A program made the translations under genes and the position numbers. From Pseudorhodobacter antarcticus (lineage in GTDB: Bacteria > Pseudomonadota > Alphaproteobacteria > Rhodobacterales > Rhodobacteraceae): a stretch of DNA of 64,000 nt. Below, piece after piece: positions 1 through 10,458 of this stretch. The stretch covers positions 155,166-219,165 of the forward strand of contig CAMAXX010000001.1 of assembly GCA_945862435.1 (NCBI GenBank), read 5' to 3'. The notes under the pieces are model-generated. The model saw only the letters and a list, made by a program, of their open reading frames with translations. It was not told the DNA's origin and did not search any database. Each line of letters begins with the position of its first letter. Position 1 is the stretch's first letter.

Positions 1-172
1 GATGGAAACCCACGTGTCCCTATTCGATGGGTCGAACTGCGGCATTGCCATGGTGGATAAGCCAGTCTTTTCCGTTCAATACCACCCCGAAGCCAGCCCC
101 GGCCCGCAGGACAGCGTTTATCTGTTCACCCGCTTTGCCGATGCGATGAAGGCCCGCCGCGTAGCAGCCTAA
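1..172 (+). CDS. carA: Carbamoyl-phosphate synthase small subunit, C-terminal fragment (starts before window)
   Basis: Frame reads [45 protein letters not shown]..; class I glutamine amidotransferase '[10 protein letters not shown]' motif; stop at 170-172. Confidence 0.85.
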   Translation, partial: METHVSLFDGSNCGIAMVDKPVFSVQYHPEASPGPQDSVYLFTRFADAMKARRVAA

Positions 173-207
173 GTGCGCGCATTTTCGGCAAAATTTTTTC
201 GGTTTGG

Positions 208-233
208 TTAATGGGTTTTTAACCCTGTCTTAA
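208..233 (+). promoter_or_regulatory. Putative tandem CtrA-type binding sites (TTAA-N7-TTAA-N7-TTAA)
   Basis: ttaa(208-211)-tgggttt-ttaa(219-222)-ccctgtc-ttaa(230-233), 40 bp upstream of the ATG at 273. Confidence 0.5.
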
Positions 234-272
234 CCCTTGGCTCCCTAGGCTTGGACATCCAGCCAAGGAGCC

Positions 273-2183
273 GTGATGTACCTCACCTCGCTGCGCCCGA
301 TCACCCGTCTTGATGCCAGCCCTTTGGCGGGGCAAGTGGCGCTGCATCGCCTGCACCCTGCCCCTAGTGAAAGTGAGGTTTTTGGCGTGGCCCTTTTGCG
401 TGCGGGGCACATTTCTGCGCCGAGCCTTCTAGGTGCCCTTAGAAATCCGCAGGTCCACCTGGTGGATCACCTGATCGCAAGCGGCGTGATGGACGAGGGC
501 GCGGCTTACAGCGCCCTTGCCACGCACTGGGCCGTTGGATTGGCCGATTTCACACGCCACCCTGTGGACACCGCCCTCCTCTCTCAGTTGGATGCAGCAA
601 CCTGTCTTGCAGGGCATTGGGTGCCATGGCGCAGAATTGGGGCATCGACAGTCATCGTCTGCGCCTATCCAGAAGATTTCACGGCCCTGCGTCCGATGCT
701 AAGCCAGATTTTTGGCACTGTAGTGCTTGCCTTAGCCCCCCGCCGTTTGATCGAGGCGCAGATTATGGCGCGTGCTGGCGCAGCCCTAGCCCGCCGCGCC
801 GAAACGCTTTTGCCCGACCGCGACAGTTGCCGCAATTTTTCACCCCGCCGCACCTATGGTCCACTGTGTGCCTTGGCGGCGATCATTGGCGCGGGCGTTT
901 TGGCAGCGCCCCTGACGGCCGCGTTTGCTTTGCTCTGCTTTGCGCTGGCCTTGGCCTACAGCCAAACAGTGCTAAAGCTGGTTGCCCTACTGGCCGGCCT
1001 GCGCCGCGCCCCTGCCCCCCCAGCGCGTCCTGAGCCAGCCCGACCAACCTTGCACATTGTGCCAACGGACGCAGACCTGCCCTTTATATCCATCTTAGTG
1101 CCCCTCTTTAGGGAAAGCCGCATTGTCGCCCGCCTGATCCGCCGGCTTGAGAGGTTGGATTATCCCAGCGCGGCCCTAGAGGTGATCTTTTTAACCGAGG
1201 ATAATGACACCGCCACGGCATCCGCGCTGGCCAGCATCACCTTGCCTGCATGGATGCGGGTGCTACCCGTTCCCACAGGCACGATCCGCACCAAACCCCG
1301 CGCGCTGAACTATGGGCTTGACCACTGCAAAGGCCAGATCATCGGCGTCTATGATGCCGAAGATGCCCCTGATCTGGGCCAACTTCGCGCCGTCGCGCAG
1401 GGCTTTGCCAAAGCGGGGCCGCGCCTCGCCTGTCTTCAAGGACGGCTAGATTACTATAACCCCACCCATAATTGGCTCTCGCGCTGCTTTACCATTGAAT
1501 ATGCCGCATGGTGGCGCGTGATCCTGCCAGGTTTTGCGCGCATGGGCTTTGCCATTCCCTTGGGCGGCACAACGTTGTTCTTTCGCAGCCAAATCCTGCG
1601 CGACCTTGGCGGATGGGATGCCCACAACGTCACTGAAGACGCCGATTTGGGCCTGCGATTGGTGCGGCGCGGATATCAAACGCAGCTATTGGACAGCACC
1701 ACCTATGAGGAGGCGAACAGCCGCGCAATCCCTTGGGTCAAGCAACGCTCGCGCTGGATCAAGGGCTATATCATGACCTACGCCAGCCATATGCGCCGCC
1801 CCGCAGCGCTGCTGCGCGATTTGGGGGCGTGGCGGTTTTTCGGCATGCAGATGATGTTCGCGGGAACTGTTATGCACGCGTTACTCGCCCCCGCTCTGGC
1901 GCTGCTTTGGCTTGCAGCCTTTGGTGCAGTCAGCCTTAGCGGTTTTACGGGTGCACAAGGTCTTTTTCAGATTGCGACCATTGGGTTTGCTGCCGAAGTT
2001 TTAGTGCTGGCGGCCAATTATTTGGGCCTGCGCCGCGCGGGCCACCGCCTTAGTCCGCTGTGGCTGCCCACAATGATGGCTTATAACCTGCTGGCCAGCC
2101 TTGCCGCCTATAAAGCCGTGTACGAGGTGCTGACCAAACCCTTCTACTGGGACAAAACCGCCCATGGCCTGTTTGACGATTAG
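273..2183 (+). CDS. Glycosyltransferase family 2, cellulose-synthase-like membrane protein
   Basis: GT2 motifs YDAEDAPD, TEDADLGLRL, QRSRWIKGY (QxxRW); hydrophobic segments. Confidence 0.8.
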   Translation: MMYLTSLRPITRLDASPLAGQVALHRLHPAPSESEVFGVALLRAGHISAPSLLGALRNPQVHLVDHLIASGVMDEGAAYSALATHWAVGLADFTRHPVDTALLSQLDAATCLAGHWVPWRRIGASTVIVCAYPEDFTALRPMLSQIFGTVVLALAPRRLIEAQIMARAGAALARRAETLLPDRDSCRNFSPRRTYGPLCALAAIIGAGVLAAPLTAAFALLCFALALAYSQTVLKLVALLAGLRRAPAPPARPEPARPTLHIVPTDADLPFISILVPLFRESRIVARLIRRLERLDYPSAALEVIFLTEDNDTATASALASITLPAWMRVLPVPTGTIRTKPRALNYGLDHCKGQIIGVYDAEDAPDLGQLRAVAQGFAKAGPRLACLQGRLDYYNPTHNWLSRCFTIEYAAWWRVILPGFARMGFAIPLGGTTLFFRSQILRDLGGWDAHNVTEDADLGLRLVRRGYQTQLLDSTTYEEANSRAIPWVKQRSRWIKGYIMTYASHMRRPAALLRDLGAWRFFGMQMMFAGTVMHALLAPALALLWLAAFGAVSLSGFTGAQGLFQIATIGFAAEVLVLAANYLGLRRAGHRLSPLWLPTMMAYNLLASLAAYKAVYEVLTKPFYWDKTAHGLFDD

Positions 2184-2311
2184 CGCACCCTTCGTCTTTT
2201 GCCGCGCCCCGCGCAACTCTTCTTTTTCCAAATATCCTGCGGGGTAGAGGGTTTCCTTACAAACCCTCGTAGCGGCGGCATACGCCCCTGTCTGACCGCA
2301 ATGCTGCATAT

Positions 2312-2989
2312 CTAGCGCGTCTTCAACTCGCCCGCATCCACCCGCAGCCGCGTCTCATAGGCTTTGGATATGTGCCCGCGCAGCGCCGCAAAGGCAGCTT
2401 CGCCATCACGTGCGGCAATTGCCTCGACAATGGCAGAATGCTCGCCCAGCGCCACCTCATCCCGCCCTGCGGCGGCAAACGATGTGGTTGCCATCAACGC
2501 CATCGACCGATGCACCAAATCCAATTGTTGCACCAAAAATCGGTTGTGCGAGGCAAGGTGGATCAAGCGGTGGAACCGCTTATTCGCACGGCTCAGCAGG
2601 CGCGGATCGCCGCCCAGCAGGGCGCGGTCGTCTTGCACCATGCGGCGCAAAACGGAAACTTCCTCATCCGTAGCATGGCGCGCGGCCAGCTTGGCGGCCA
2701 AACCCTCCAGCTCGGCGCGCACAGTGTACAGTTCGGCCAGTTGCGTATGATCTAGGCTGGCCACAATCAAAGACCGCCCATCGCGCGTCAGCATCCCTTG
2801 TGTTTCCAGCCGCTGAAGCGCCTCGCGCACAGGTGTGCGCGACAGGCCAATCCGCTCGGCAAGCTCACTTTCCACCAGCCGCGCGCCGGGGCCAAAATCA
2901 CCCGACTCGATGGCCTCTAGGATCAAAGTATAGGCGTCTTTTTGCAACGTTTCCTCCGCTGCTATTACCCTAACCGCGCAGCGGGGCAA
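2312..2989 (-). CDS. GntR family transcriptional regulator (FCD-type C-terminus)
   Basis: N-terminal wHTH ..GARLVESELAERIGLSRTPVREALQRLETQGML.. Confidence 0.85.
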   Translation of the reverse strand: MPRCAVRVIAAEETLQKDAYTLILEAIESGDFGPGARLVESELAERIGLSRTPVREALQRLETQGMLTRDGRSLIVASLDHTQLAELYTVRAELEGLAAKLAARHATDEEVSVLRRMVQDDRALLGGDPRLLSRANKRFHRLIHLASHNRFLVQQLDLVHRSMALMATTSFAAAGRDEVALGEHSAIVEAIAARDGEAAFAALRGHISKAYETRLRVDAGELKTR

Positions 2990-3039
2990 AGTTCAACCCA
3001 TCCCTTGCCTGCCAGCCCCGCCGCTGGCATGGTGCGGAC

Positions 3040-3687
3040 ATGGTAAAACAACACTTCTCGCATGTCACAACTTGGGTGTTCGATCTGGACAACACCCTGT
3101 ACCCGCCCCGCTATCGCCTGTTCGATCAGATCGAGGTGCGGATGACGGCATGGGTCATGCGCGCCCTCAATGTCGGTGCAACCGAGGCGAACCGCCTTCG
3201 CCAGCACTATTGGGACAAATACGGCACCACCCTTGCAGGGCTGATGCGCGAACATAACGTCGATCCCGCGCCCTATCTGACCGATGTGCATAATATCGAC
3301 TTTTCCGTCCTGCCCCGCGATCCTGTTTTGGCCAGCCATTTGCGCGCGCTGCCAGGGCGCAAGATTGTCTACACCAACGCCTGCGCCCCCTATGCCGAAA
3401 AGGTGCTGGACGCGCGCGGGTTGGGCGGCATTTTTGATGCAATTTACGGCGTCGAACACGCCCAGTTTCGCCCTAAACCCGAACGTGAAGCATTCGAAGC
3501 AATCTTCAGCCAAGACGGGCTTGACCCCACCTTTGCTGCGATGTTCGAAGACGACGCGCGCAATCTGACCGTGCCGCATGATATGGGCATGGCCTGCGTC
3601 CATATATCGCCCAAACCGCTAAAAGCGCGCCATATCCACCATCACCACGAAGATTTGACGGCGTTTTTGGCCAAACTTGTCACCTAG
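3040..3687 (+). CDS. HAD-superfamily pyrimidine 5'-nucleotidase-like hydrolase
   Basis: WVFDLDNTLYPP motif I, YTNACAPYAEKVL, FEDDARNL. Confidence 0.8.
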   Translation: MVKQHFSHVTTWVFDLDNTLYPPRYRLFDQIEVRMTAWVMRALNVGATEANRLRQHYWDKYGTTLAGLMREHNVDPAPYLTDVHNIDFSVLPRDPVLASHLRALPGRKIVYTNACAPYAEKVLDARGLGGIFDAIYGVEHAQFRPKPEREAFEAIFSQDGLDPTFAAMFEDDARNLTVPHDMGMACVHISPKPLKARHIHHHHEDLTAFLAKLVT

Positions 3688-3759
3688 CTTGGCGCGGCGC
3701 TTTGCCCCTTCGCATTTGCCCGCGCCTTGGGCTAGAATGGGTAAAATCGGGGGCTAAAA

Positions 3760-4959
3760 ATGGCGCGCACAACCAGCGATATCGTGATTTCAGGCGGCGG
3801 CGTGGCAGGGCTGACAGCCGCCTGCGCCTTCGGGGCGGAGGGGTTCTCTGTGGTGCTGATCGAACCCACCCCCCCCATCACCGATGCTGGCGCGGCGGGG
3901 GCCGACCTGCGCACCACCGCGTTTTTGATGCCTTCGGTGGACGTTTTGCAGGCGGCGGGCCTTTGGGCGCGCCTTGCCCCCTTTGCCGCACCGCTGCAAA
4001 TTATGCGCATTATCGATGCGGGCGGGGCCGACCCCACCCCGCGCCTGACCCGCGATTTTGTCGCTTCTGACATTTCCGGCGCGCCCTTTGGCTATAATCT
4101 GCCCAACTGGCTGCTGCGTCGCGAGATGACGCAGCGCATAACCGAACTGCCTAATATCCGTTTTGTTCAGGGCCAGTCCTGCACCGGCCTGACCACCCGC
4201 GAAACCGACGCCACCCTGCGCCTCTCAAACGGCGAGATGATCCATGCCCGCCTTGCCATCGCCGCAGATGGGCGCGCATCAACCCTACGCGCGGCGGCAG
4301 GAATTGGCGTTAGAACAATCCCTTACGCGCAAAAGGCAATTGTCTTTGCCGTCAACCACAACGCCCCGCATGGCGATGTCTCTACCGAAATTCACCGCAC
4401 AGGCGGCCCCTTTACTTTGGTCCCCTTGCAAGACCAAAATGGCCGCCCCGCAAGTTCGGTCGTTTGGATGGAAACCGCACAAGAAGCATCCCGCCTGATG
4501 GCCTTGCCCGATGCAGACTTTCAGGCACAGGCCAATATCAGATCCGCTGGCGTTCTTGGCCAACTGTCAGTCATCACCAAACGCAGCGCATGGTCGATGA
4601 TGGGGCAGTTTGCCAAGCAAATGTCGGCCCAGCGTTTGGCGCTGATCGCCGAAGCCGCCCATGTCGTCCCCCCCATCGGCGCGCAGGGGCTAAACATGTC
4701 GCTTGCCGATCTGGCCGCGCTGCTTGAGTTGGCCCGCGCTCGCCCCGAAGAGCTGGGTGATACCGCGATGCTCGCCGCCTATCACCGCAAACGCCACGCC
4801 GAGGTGGTCGTCCGCGTTCTAGGCATCGACGCGCTGAACCGCGCATCGATGGCCCAATCTCAGCCCCTGCGCGATCTGCGCAAGTTCGGGCTAAACCTGC
4901 TGCATGGTATCACGCCGCTGCGCCACGCGGCGATGAAGGCAGGGCTGGGGCTGCGCTAG
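3760..4959 (+). CDS. FAD-dependent monooxygenase, UbiH/UbiF/VisC-like
   Basis: N-terminal GGGVAGLTAACAFGAEGFSVVLIE, AADGRAST, APPIGAQGLNMSLADLAAL. Confidence 0.75.
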   Translation: MARTTSDIVISGGGVAGLTAACAFGAEGFSVVLIEPTPPITDAGAAGADLRTTAFLMPSVDVLQAAGLWARLAPFAAPLQIMRIIDAGGADPTPRLTRDFVASDISGAPFGYNLPNWLLRREMTQRITELPNIRFVQGQSCTGLTTRETDATLRLSNGEMIHARLAIAADGRASTLRAAAGIGVRTIPYAQKAIVFAVNHNAPHGDVSTEIHRTGGPFTLVPLQDQNGRPASSVVWMETAQEASRLMALPDADFQAQANIRSAGVLGQLSVITKRSAWSMMGQFAKQMSAQRLALIAEAAHVVPPIGAQGLNMSLADLAALLELARARPEELGDTAMLAAYHRKRHAEVVVRVLGIDALNRASMAQSQPLRDLRKFGLNLLHGITPLRHAAMKAGLGLR

Positions 4960-6089
4960 CCCTGCGCCCCCAACACCGCATCCATCGCAGGGGTCAACCG
5001 CGCCATCGTCTCGGCAGGGTCTACTAATTTATCCAGCCCAAACAGGCCCAATCTGAACGTGCGGAACCCCTCGCCCTCGCCCACCTGCAGCGGAACGCCT
5101 GCCGCAATTTGCAGACCCAGCGCGCGAAATGCGCTGCCGTTTTGGATATTGGGATCGCTCGTATAACTCACCACCACCCCTGGCGCTCCAAAGCCATGTG
5201 CCGCCACCGAAACCACACCCCGCGCCGCCAAATCCTCGCGCACCAAACGGCCCAGTTCGTGCTGCGCGGCCTTGGCGGCGGCAAAGCCCATCGATTGCGT
5301 CTCAAGAATTGCATCATGAAAGCCCATGATGGCGTCCGTTGGCATGGTGGCATGATAGGCATGGCCGCCCCCCTCATAGGTGGCCATAATCGCGCGCCAT
5401 TTCTTCAAATCCATCGCAAAACTGTTGGATGTCGTTTCCGCCAGACGTGCCTCGGCGGCGGCCGATAGCATCACCACCCCTGCGCTGGGGCTGGCCGACC
5501 ACCCCTTTTGCGGGGCAGAGATAAGAACATCCACCCCAAGCGCGGCCATATCCACCCAGATACACCCCGATGCAATGCAATCCAGCACCATCAGCGCGCC
5601 CACCTCATGCGCGGCGGCGGCCATCGCGGCGATATAATCATCTGGCAGAATAATCCCCGCGCTGGTTTCCACATGTGGGGCAAACACTGCCTGCGGACTG
5701 GTTTCGCGGATCCGCGCCACCACCGCATCAATCGGCGGCGGGGCATAGGGCGACGTATCGGAATTGCCTTGCCGCGCGGCCATCACCACTTGCGTCTCGC
5801 CTATCTGGCAAGCGTCGAAAATCTGGCTCCAGCGATAAGAAAACCACCCATTGCGCACCACCAAATTGCGCCCTTGGCCAAACTGTCGCGCGACTGCCTC
5901 CATGCCGTAGCTGCCCCCACCCGGGATCAGCGCCAACCCATCGGCGTTATAAACCTGCTTTAGCAAGGTCGAAATCTCGCGCATCGCGCCACCAAATCGG
6001 GCGGACATATGGTTAAGCGATCGGTCAGTAAATACCACCGAAAATTCCTGCAAACCACCTTCATCAATATGGGCATAGGGCAAAGTCAT
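4956..6089 (-). CDS. Class V aminotransferase (PLP-dependent)
   Basis: ORF MTLPYAHIDEGG..; VLDCIASGCIWVDMAALGVDVLISAPQKGWSASP (PLP lysine context). Confidence 0.75.
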   Translation of the reverse strand: MTLPYAHIDEGGLQEFSVVFTDRSLNHMSARFGGAMREISTLLKQVYNADGLALIPGGGSYGMEAVARQFGQGRNLVVRNGWFSYRWSQIFDACQIGETQVVMAARQGNSDTSPYAPPPIDAVVARIRETSPQAVFAPHVETSAGIILPDDYIAAMAAAAHEVGALMVLDCIASGCIWVDMAALGVDVLISAPQKGWSASPSAGVVMLSAAAEARLAETTSNSFAMDLKKWRAIMATYEGGGHAYHATMPTDAIMGFHDAILETQSMGFAAAKAAQHELGRLVREDLAARGVVSVAAHGFGAPGVVVSYTSDPNIQNGSAFRALGLQIAAGVPLQVGEGEGFRTFRLGLFGLDKLVDPAETMARLTPAMDAVLGAQG

Positions 6090-6121
6090 CGGGCTCTCCT
6101 GCGAAAACAGTAATCTGGGGT

Positions 6122-7225
6122 CTAATCTAAAGTTGTGGCGCGATAGCTGGAAGATTCCAGCCAAGCGGGGTTAATCTCAATCCCCCAACCCGGCCCTTCT
6201 GGCACTATCGCGCAGCCATCCTCAATGCGATACGGGTTGCCCAAAAACAACCCGTCCTGCCACGGGTAATAATCCAAACCCTCAATCGAGAATTCCAGAT
6301 ATTTGCCTGCATTCGGAATGGCTTTCAAAAGATGCATCGTGCACATGGTCACAAGGGACAGGTTCGCGGCATGTGGGGTAACTGGCAAGCCATGCGCGGC
6401 AGCCATTTTGCACACCTCCAACGTGCGGGTGATCCCCCCCATATACATCACATCCGGTTGAGCCACATCAACGGCCTTTAGGTCAAACATCCGCGCCCAG
6501 ATTTGCAATTCGCAGTCCTGCTCACCGCCCGTGATGTCCAAATCCAGCGCAGCGCGCACTTCGGCCGTTTGCTCCATCTCCCAATAGGGGCAGGGTTCTT
6601 CAAAATGCGATATCCCGTTGTCTTGCAGCATCTTGCCCACTTCGATAGCCTTTGCGGGCGAATAGCACGAATTACCATCGACCAGTTTGGCAATCCCGCC
6701 CCCCAGCGCCTTTGACACCGCAGGCACCACCTCGGCCGTGCGCCCTTCCCATTCGTCGCCATCACGCCCGCATTCCGCCCCAACGCGCCATTTGAACGCA
6801 TCAAAACCAAACTCATCGCGCAGCTTAACAAACCGCGCCGCCTCATCGGCGGGGGTAATGTCGCGCCTCATACTAGACGCATAGGCCCGCAGTTTGCCCG
6901 GCGTGCCGCCCAGCAGTTCCACCACAGGCTTGCCCGCCAATTTTCCGTGCAAATCCCACAGCGCCGTATCCAGCCCCGTCTGCGCACGGCGCAAATAGCT
7001 GCCTTGAAACTTGTGCTCGCGCTCGTACACCCATGCCAGCAGATCGGCTATATCCAGCGCGCTGCGGCCCAAAACATGCGGTGCAACTTGGCGGTGAAAC
7101 ACTTCCGTTGTGATATCAGCGTGATAGGTCGACATCTGCCCCCAGCCCGTGTCACCCGTGTCAGTTGTCACCTTCACAAAGGCCACAAACTCATTGCCAA
7201 AGGTTTCCAGTTTGCTGATTTTCAT
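6122..7225 (-). CDS. Mandelate racemase/muconate lactonizing enzyme family (enolase superfamily)
   Basis: FKWRVGAECGRDGDEWEG, VDGNSCYSPAKA, HFEEPCPYWE, DVMYMGGITRTLEV. Confidence 0.8.
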   Translation of the reverse strand: MKISKLETFGNEFVAFVKVTTDTGDTGWGQMSTYHADITTEVFHRQVAPHVLGRSALDIADLLAWVYEREHKFQGSYLRRAQTGLDTALWDLHGKLAGKPVVELLGGTPGKLRAYASSMRRDITPADEAARFVKLRDEFGFDAFKWRVGAECGRDGDEWEGRTAEVVPAVSKALGGGIAKLVDGNSCYSPAKAIEVGKMLQDNGISHFEEPCPYWEMEQTAEVRAALDLDITGGEQDCELQIWARMFDLKAVDVAQPDVMYMGGITRTLEVCKMAAAHGLPVTPHAANLSLVTMCTMHLLKAIPNAGKYLEFSIEGLDYYPWQDGLFLGNPYRIEDGCAIVPEGPGWGIEINPAWLESSSYRATTLD

Positions 7226-7305
7226 CGCCGAGCTCCTGCTTTTGGCGGCAGATTAGGCGGGCGGGCGCGCAAAGTCAGGTCTATTTGCGACCATATTTGT
7301 GCGCC

Positions 7306-7761
7306 CTAAATCGGCCCATCGCGGCGCTCTTCCGTCAGCAGCACATTCGCCTCGACCTGCCCAACAGCAGGCAGAACCATGATACGGCGGCGCAAAACCC
7401 GCTCAAAATCGGCAATATCGCGGGCCACCACGCGCAGGCGATAATCAAACAGCCCCAGCACATGCTGCACCACCTGCACTTCGGGAATGGCGATCACAGC
7501 GCGCTCAAATTCCTCCAAGCGGGTAGCGCCTTTGGTGGCAAGTTTAATGCCCAAAAACACCGTCACCCCAAATCCTAAGCCAGCGCGGTCGGCGGGCACA
7601 TGCGCGCCGTCGATCACGCCCGCATCGCTTAGCCGCTTAATCCGCCGCCACGCATTGGGCTGCGAAATACCCAATGCGCGGCCAACCTCGCCGGCATTTG
7701 CATAAGCATCTGCCGCTAACGCACGCAAAATGGCGCGGTCTGTGTCGTCAATCTCCGTCAC
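7306..7761 (-). CDS. Lrp/AsnC family transcriptional regulator
   Basis: VTEIDDTDRAILRALAADAYANAGEVGRALGISQPNAWRRIKRL; likely GTG start at 7761. Confidence 0.8.
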   Translation of the reverse strand: MTEIDDTDRAILRALAADAYANAGEVGRALGISQPNAWRRIKRLSDAGVIDGAHVPADRAGLGFGVTVFLGIKLATKGATRLEEFERAVIAIPEVQVVQHVLGLFDYRLRVVARDIADFERVLRRRIMVLPAVGQVEANVLLTEERRDGPI

Positions 7762-7771
7762 AGCGCCCCCT

Positions 7772-8230
7772 TCACAGCGGCAACCCTTCACTGTCTTTAA
7801 TCGTAGATATCAGCATCAACGCCTCTATATCGGCAATATGCGGCAGAGCCAGAATACTGGCGCGGTAAATCTGCTGATAGGCCGCCATGTCGCGCGCAAT
7901 CACATTCAGCCGCACATCCACGCGCCCCAAAAATGTTTCAATCGCCACCACTTCGGGCACAAGGCGGGCGGCAGCGATAAACTCGTCAAAGGCGCGGGGG
8001 TTGGTTTTATCCAAAGTAAAGCGCAAGGACACCTCAACCTCATACCCCAATTTCCGCCAATTGATCCGCGCGCGGGCGGGCCCAATCAGCCCCGCCGCCT
8101 GCAAACGATACAGCCGCCGCCACAGCGTCGCCCCCGTCACTCCCGCCTTATCGGCGAGCACGGCGCGATCACTTGCAGGCGCATCCAGATAGTGGCGCAA
8201 AATGCGGCGATCTGTTTCGTCAAGCTGCAT
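7772..8230 (-). CDS. Lrp/AsnC family transcriptional regulator (tandem with the previous one)
   Basis: MQLDETDRRILRHYLDAPASDRAVLADKAGVTGATLWRRLYRLQAAGLI. Confidence 0.8.
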   Translation of the reverse strand: MQLDETDRRILRHYLDAPASDRAVLADKAGVTGATLWRRLYRLQAAGLIGPARARINWRKLGYEVEVSLRFTLDKTNPRAFDEFIAAARLVPEVVAIETFLGRVDVRLNVIARDMAAYQQIYRASILALPHIADIEALMLISTIKDSEGLPL

Positions 8231-8327
8231 GAAATTTTCACATTTAGATTAAATTACGAATGATCCCTACACATACAGCCACAATCTGTCAAACTTTGCA
8301 CCCCAATCCCGCGCAAAACCCCTATGA

Positions 8328-9380
<1,053 letters not shown>

Positions 9381-9422
9381 TCGTTCGCGGTAGGGTGCGT
9401 GCTTGCACGCACCAAGATCTGG

Positions 9423-9446
9423 GGGCCGAAGGGAAACCTTCGGCCC
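9423..9446 (+). terminator. Hairpin terminator candidate downstream of ilvC
   Basis: gggccgaagg-gaaa-ccttcggccc: perfect 10-bp stem with GAAA loop; no clear U-tract. Confidence 0.5.
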
Positions 9447-9509
9447 TTCCCCCCCCCTTGACCCCTCCCCCGCCCCCTGCCACCTTAGCGCGAAAACCGC
9501 GAGGGCGAT

Positions 9510-10280
9510 ATGACCACACTCCTCATCCTCATGCCCACGGGCGGGCACATCGACACGCCTTGCGTGCACGCCCTTCTGGGGCTGACCCAAGCAATTGCCA
9601 AACGTGGCATACCCTTTGCCCTGCGCACCTATGAATGGTCGGATCTGGTCATTTCGCGCAATTACCTGATGTCCGTCTTCCTTGCCAAAACCCAATTCAG
9701 CCATGCACTGCTTCTGGACAGCGACATGAGTTTCGAACCTGACCTATTCTTTAAGCTATTGGATTTCGACGCAGAATTCACCGTCGCCCCCTACCCCCAG
9801 CGCCGTATGCCATGGACCACCTTCCGCGCCGCCATTGAGCGCGAGGCTGCAAAACCCGAAGACCAGCGCGCATCAACCGCCGCACTGATGGCCGAAACTA
9901 TGCGCTACAATATCCCGCAGGTGTTCGAACCCGGCGAGCCTTGGCCGCTGCTGCGCCGTGACGGCTTTCGCAAGGTTCCGGGCGCGGGCACGGGGTTTAT
10001 GCTGCTCAAACGATCCGTTCCCGAAATGATGGTTGCATCAGGCATTGCCGTGCCTGTGCCTGGGTTCAACGGCGCAGGCTATCCCGATGCCGATTTTCAT
10101 GATTTTTTCAGCCACCTGCGCGGGCGCGGCGGCGCAGTGATGCACGGCGAAGATACCAGTTTTTGCCGCCGCTGGATATCGGGCTGCGATGGGGAAATCT
10201 GGTGTTATGAGGCCGCAAAAATCACCCACCACGGCAATCTGGCCTATCCTGGGGATTATCGCTTTGCGGAAAAGCCGTAA
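9510..10280 (+). CDS. Putative glycosyltransferase-like protein
   Basis: MTTLLILMPTGGHIDTPCVHALLGL..; DxD-like 'LLLDSDMSFEPD'. Confidence 0.5.
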   Translation: MTTLLILMPTGGHIDTPCVHALLGLTQAIAKRGIPFALRTYEWSDLVISRNYLMSVFLAKTQFSHALLLDSDMSFEPDLFFKLLDFDAEFTVAPYPQRRMPWTTFRAAIEREAAKPEDQRASTAALMAETMRYNIPQVFEPGEPWPLLRRDGFRKVPGAGTGFMLLKRSVPEMMVASGIAVPVPGFNGAGYPDADFHDFFSHLRGRGGAVMHGEDTSFCRRWISGCDGEIWCYEAAKITHHGNLAYPGDYRFAEKP

Positions 10281-10351
10281 GCCGCGCCCAAACCCACCCC
10301 CAAAGGGGGCGTTGCCCCCTCGCCGTTTTGGCACAGCCAAAACCGGCTCAC

Positions 10352-10426
10352 CCCTAGGTTATTTTCAGAGCAAGGAAGCAGGCAGAGAGTTTGTCCCTTC
10401 CTAACTCTGCAAATATCCTGGGGGGG
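10352..10426. repeat. Inverted pair of the intergenic repeat (long imperfect hairpin between convergent genes)
   Basis: cccctaggttattttcagagcaaggaag ... cttcctaactctgcaaatatcctgggggg. Confidence 0.5.
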
Positions 10427-10458
10427 AGCGCGGCACGCGCTGGGGGGCAAAGCCCCCC

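Noticed and set aside
7306-8230. Tandem Lrp-like genes as heme d1 (NirD/L/G/H) or siroheme decarboxylases
   Set aside because: Sequences look like ordinary Lrp/AsnC HTH plus ligand domain, and no nir genes are nearby
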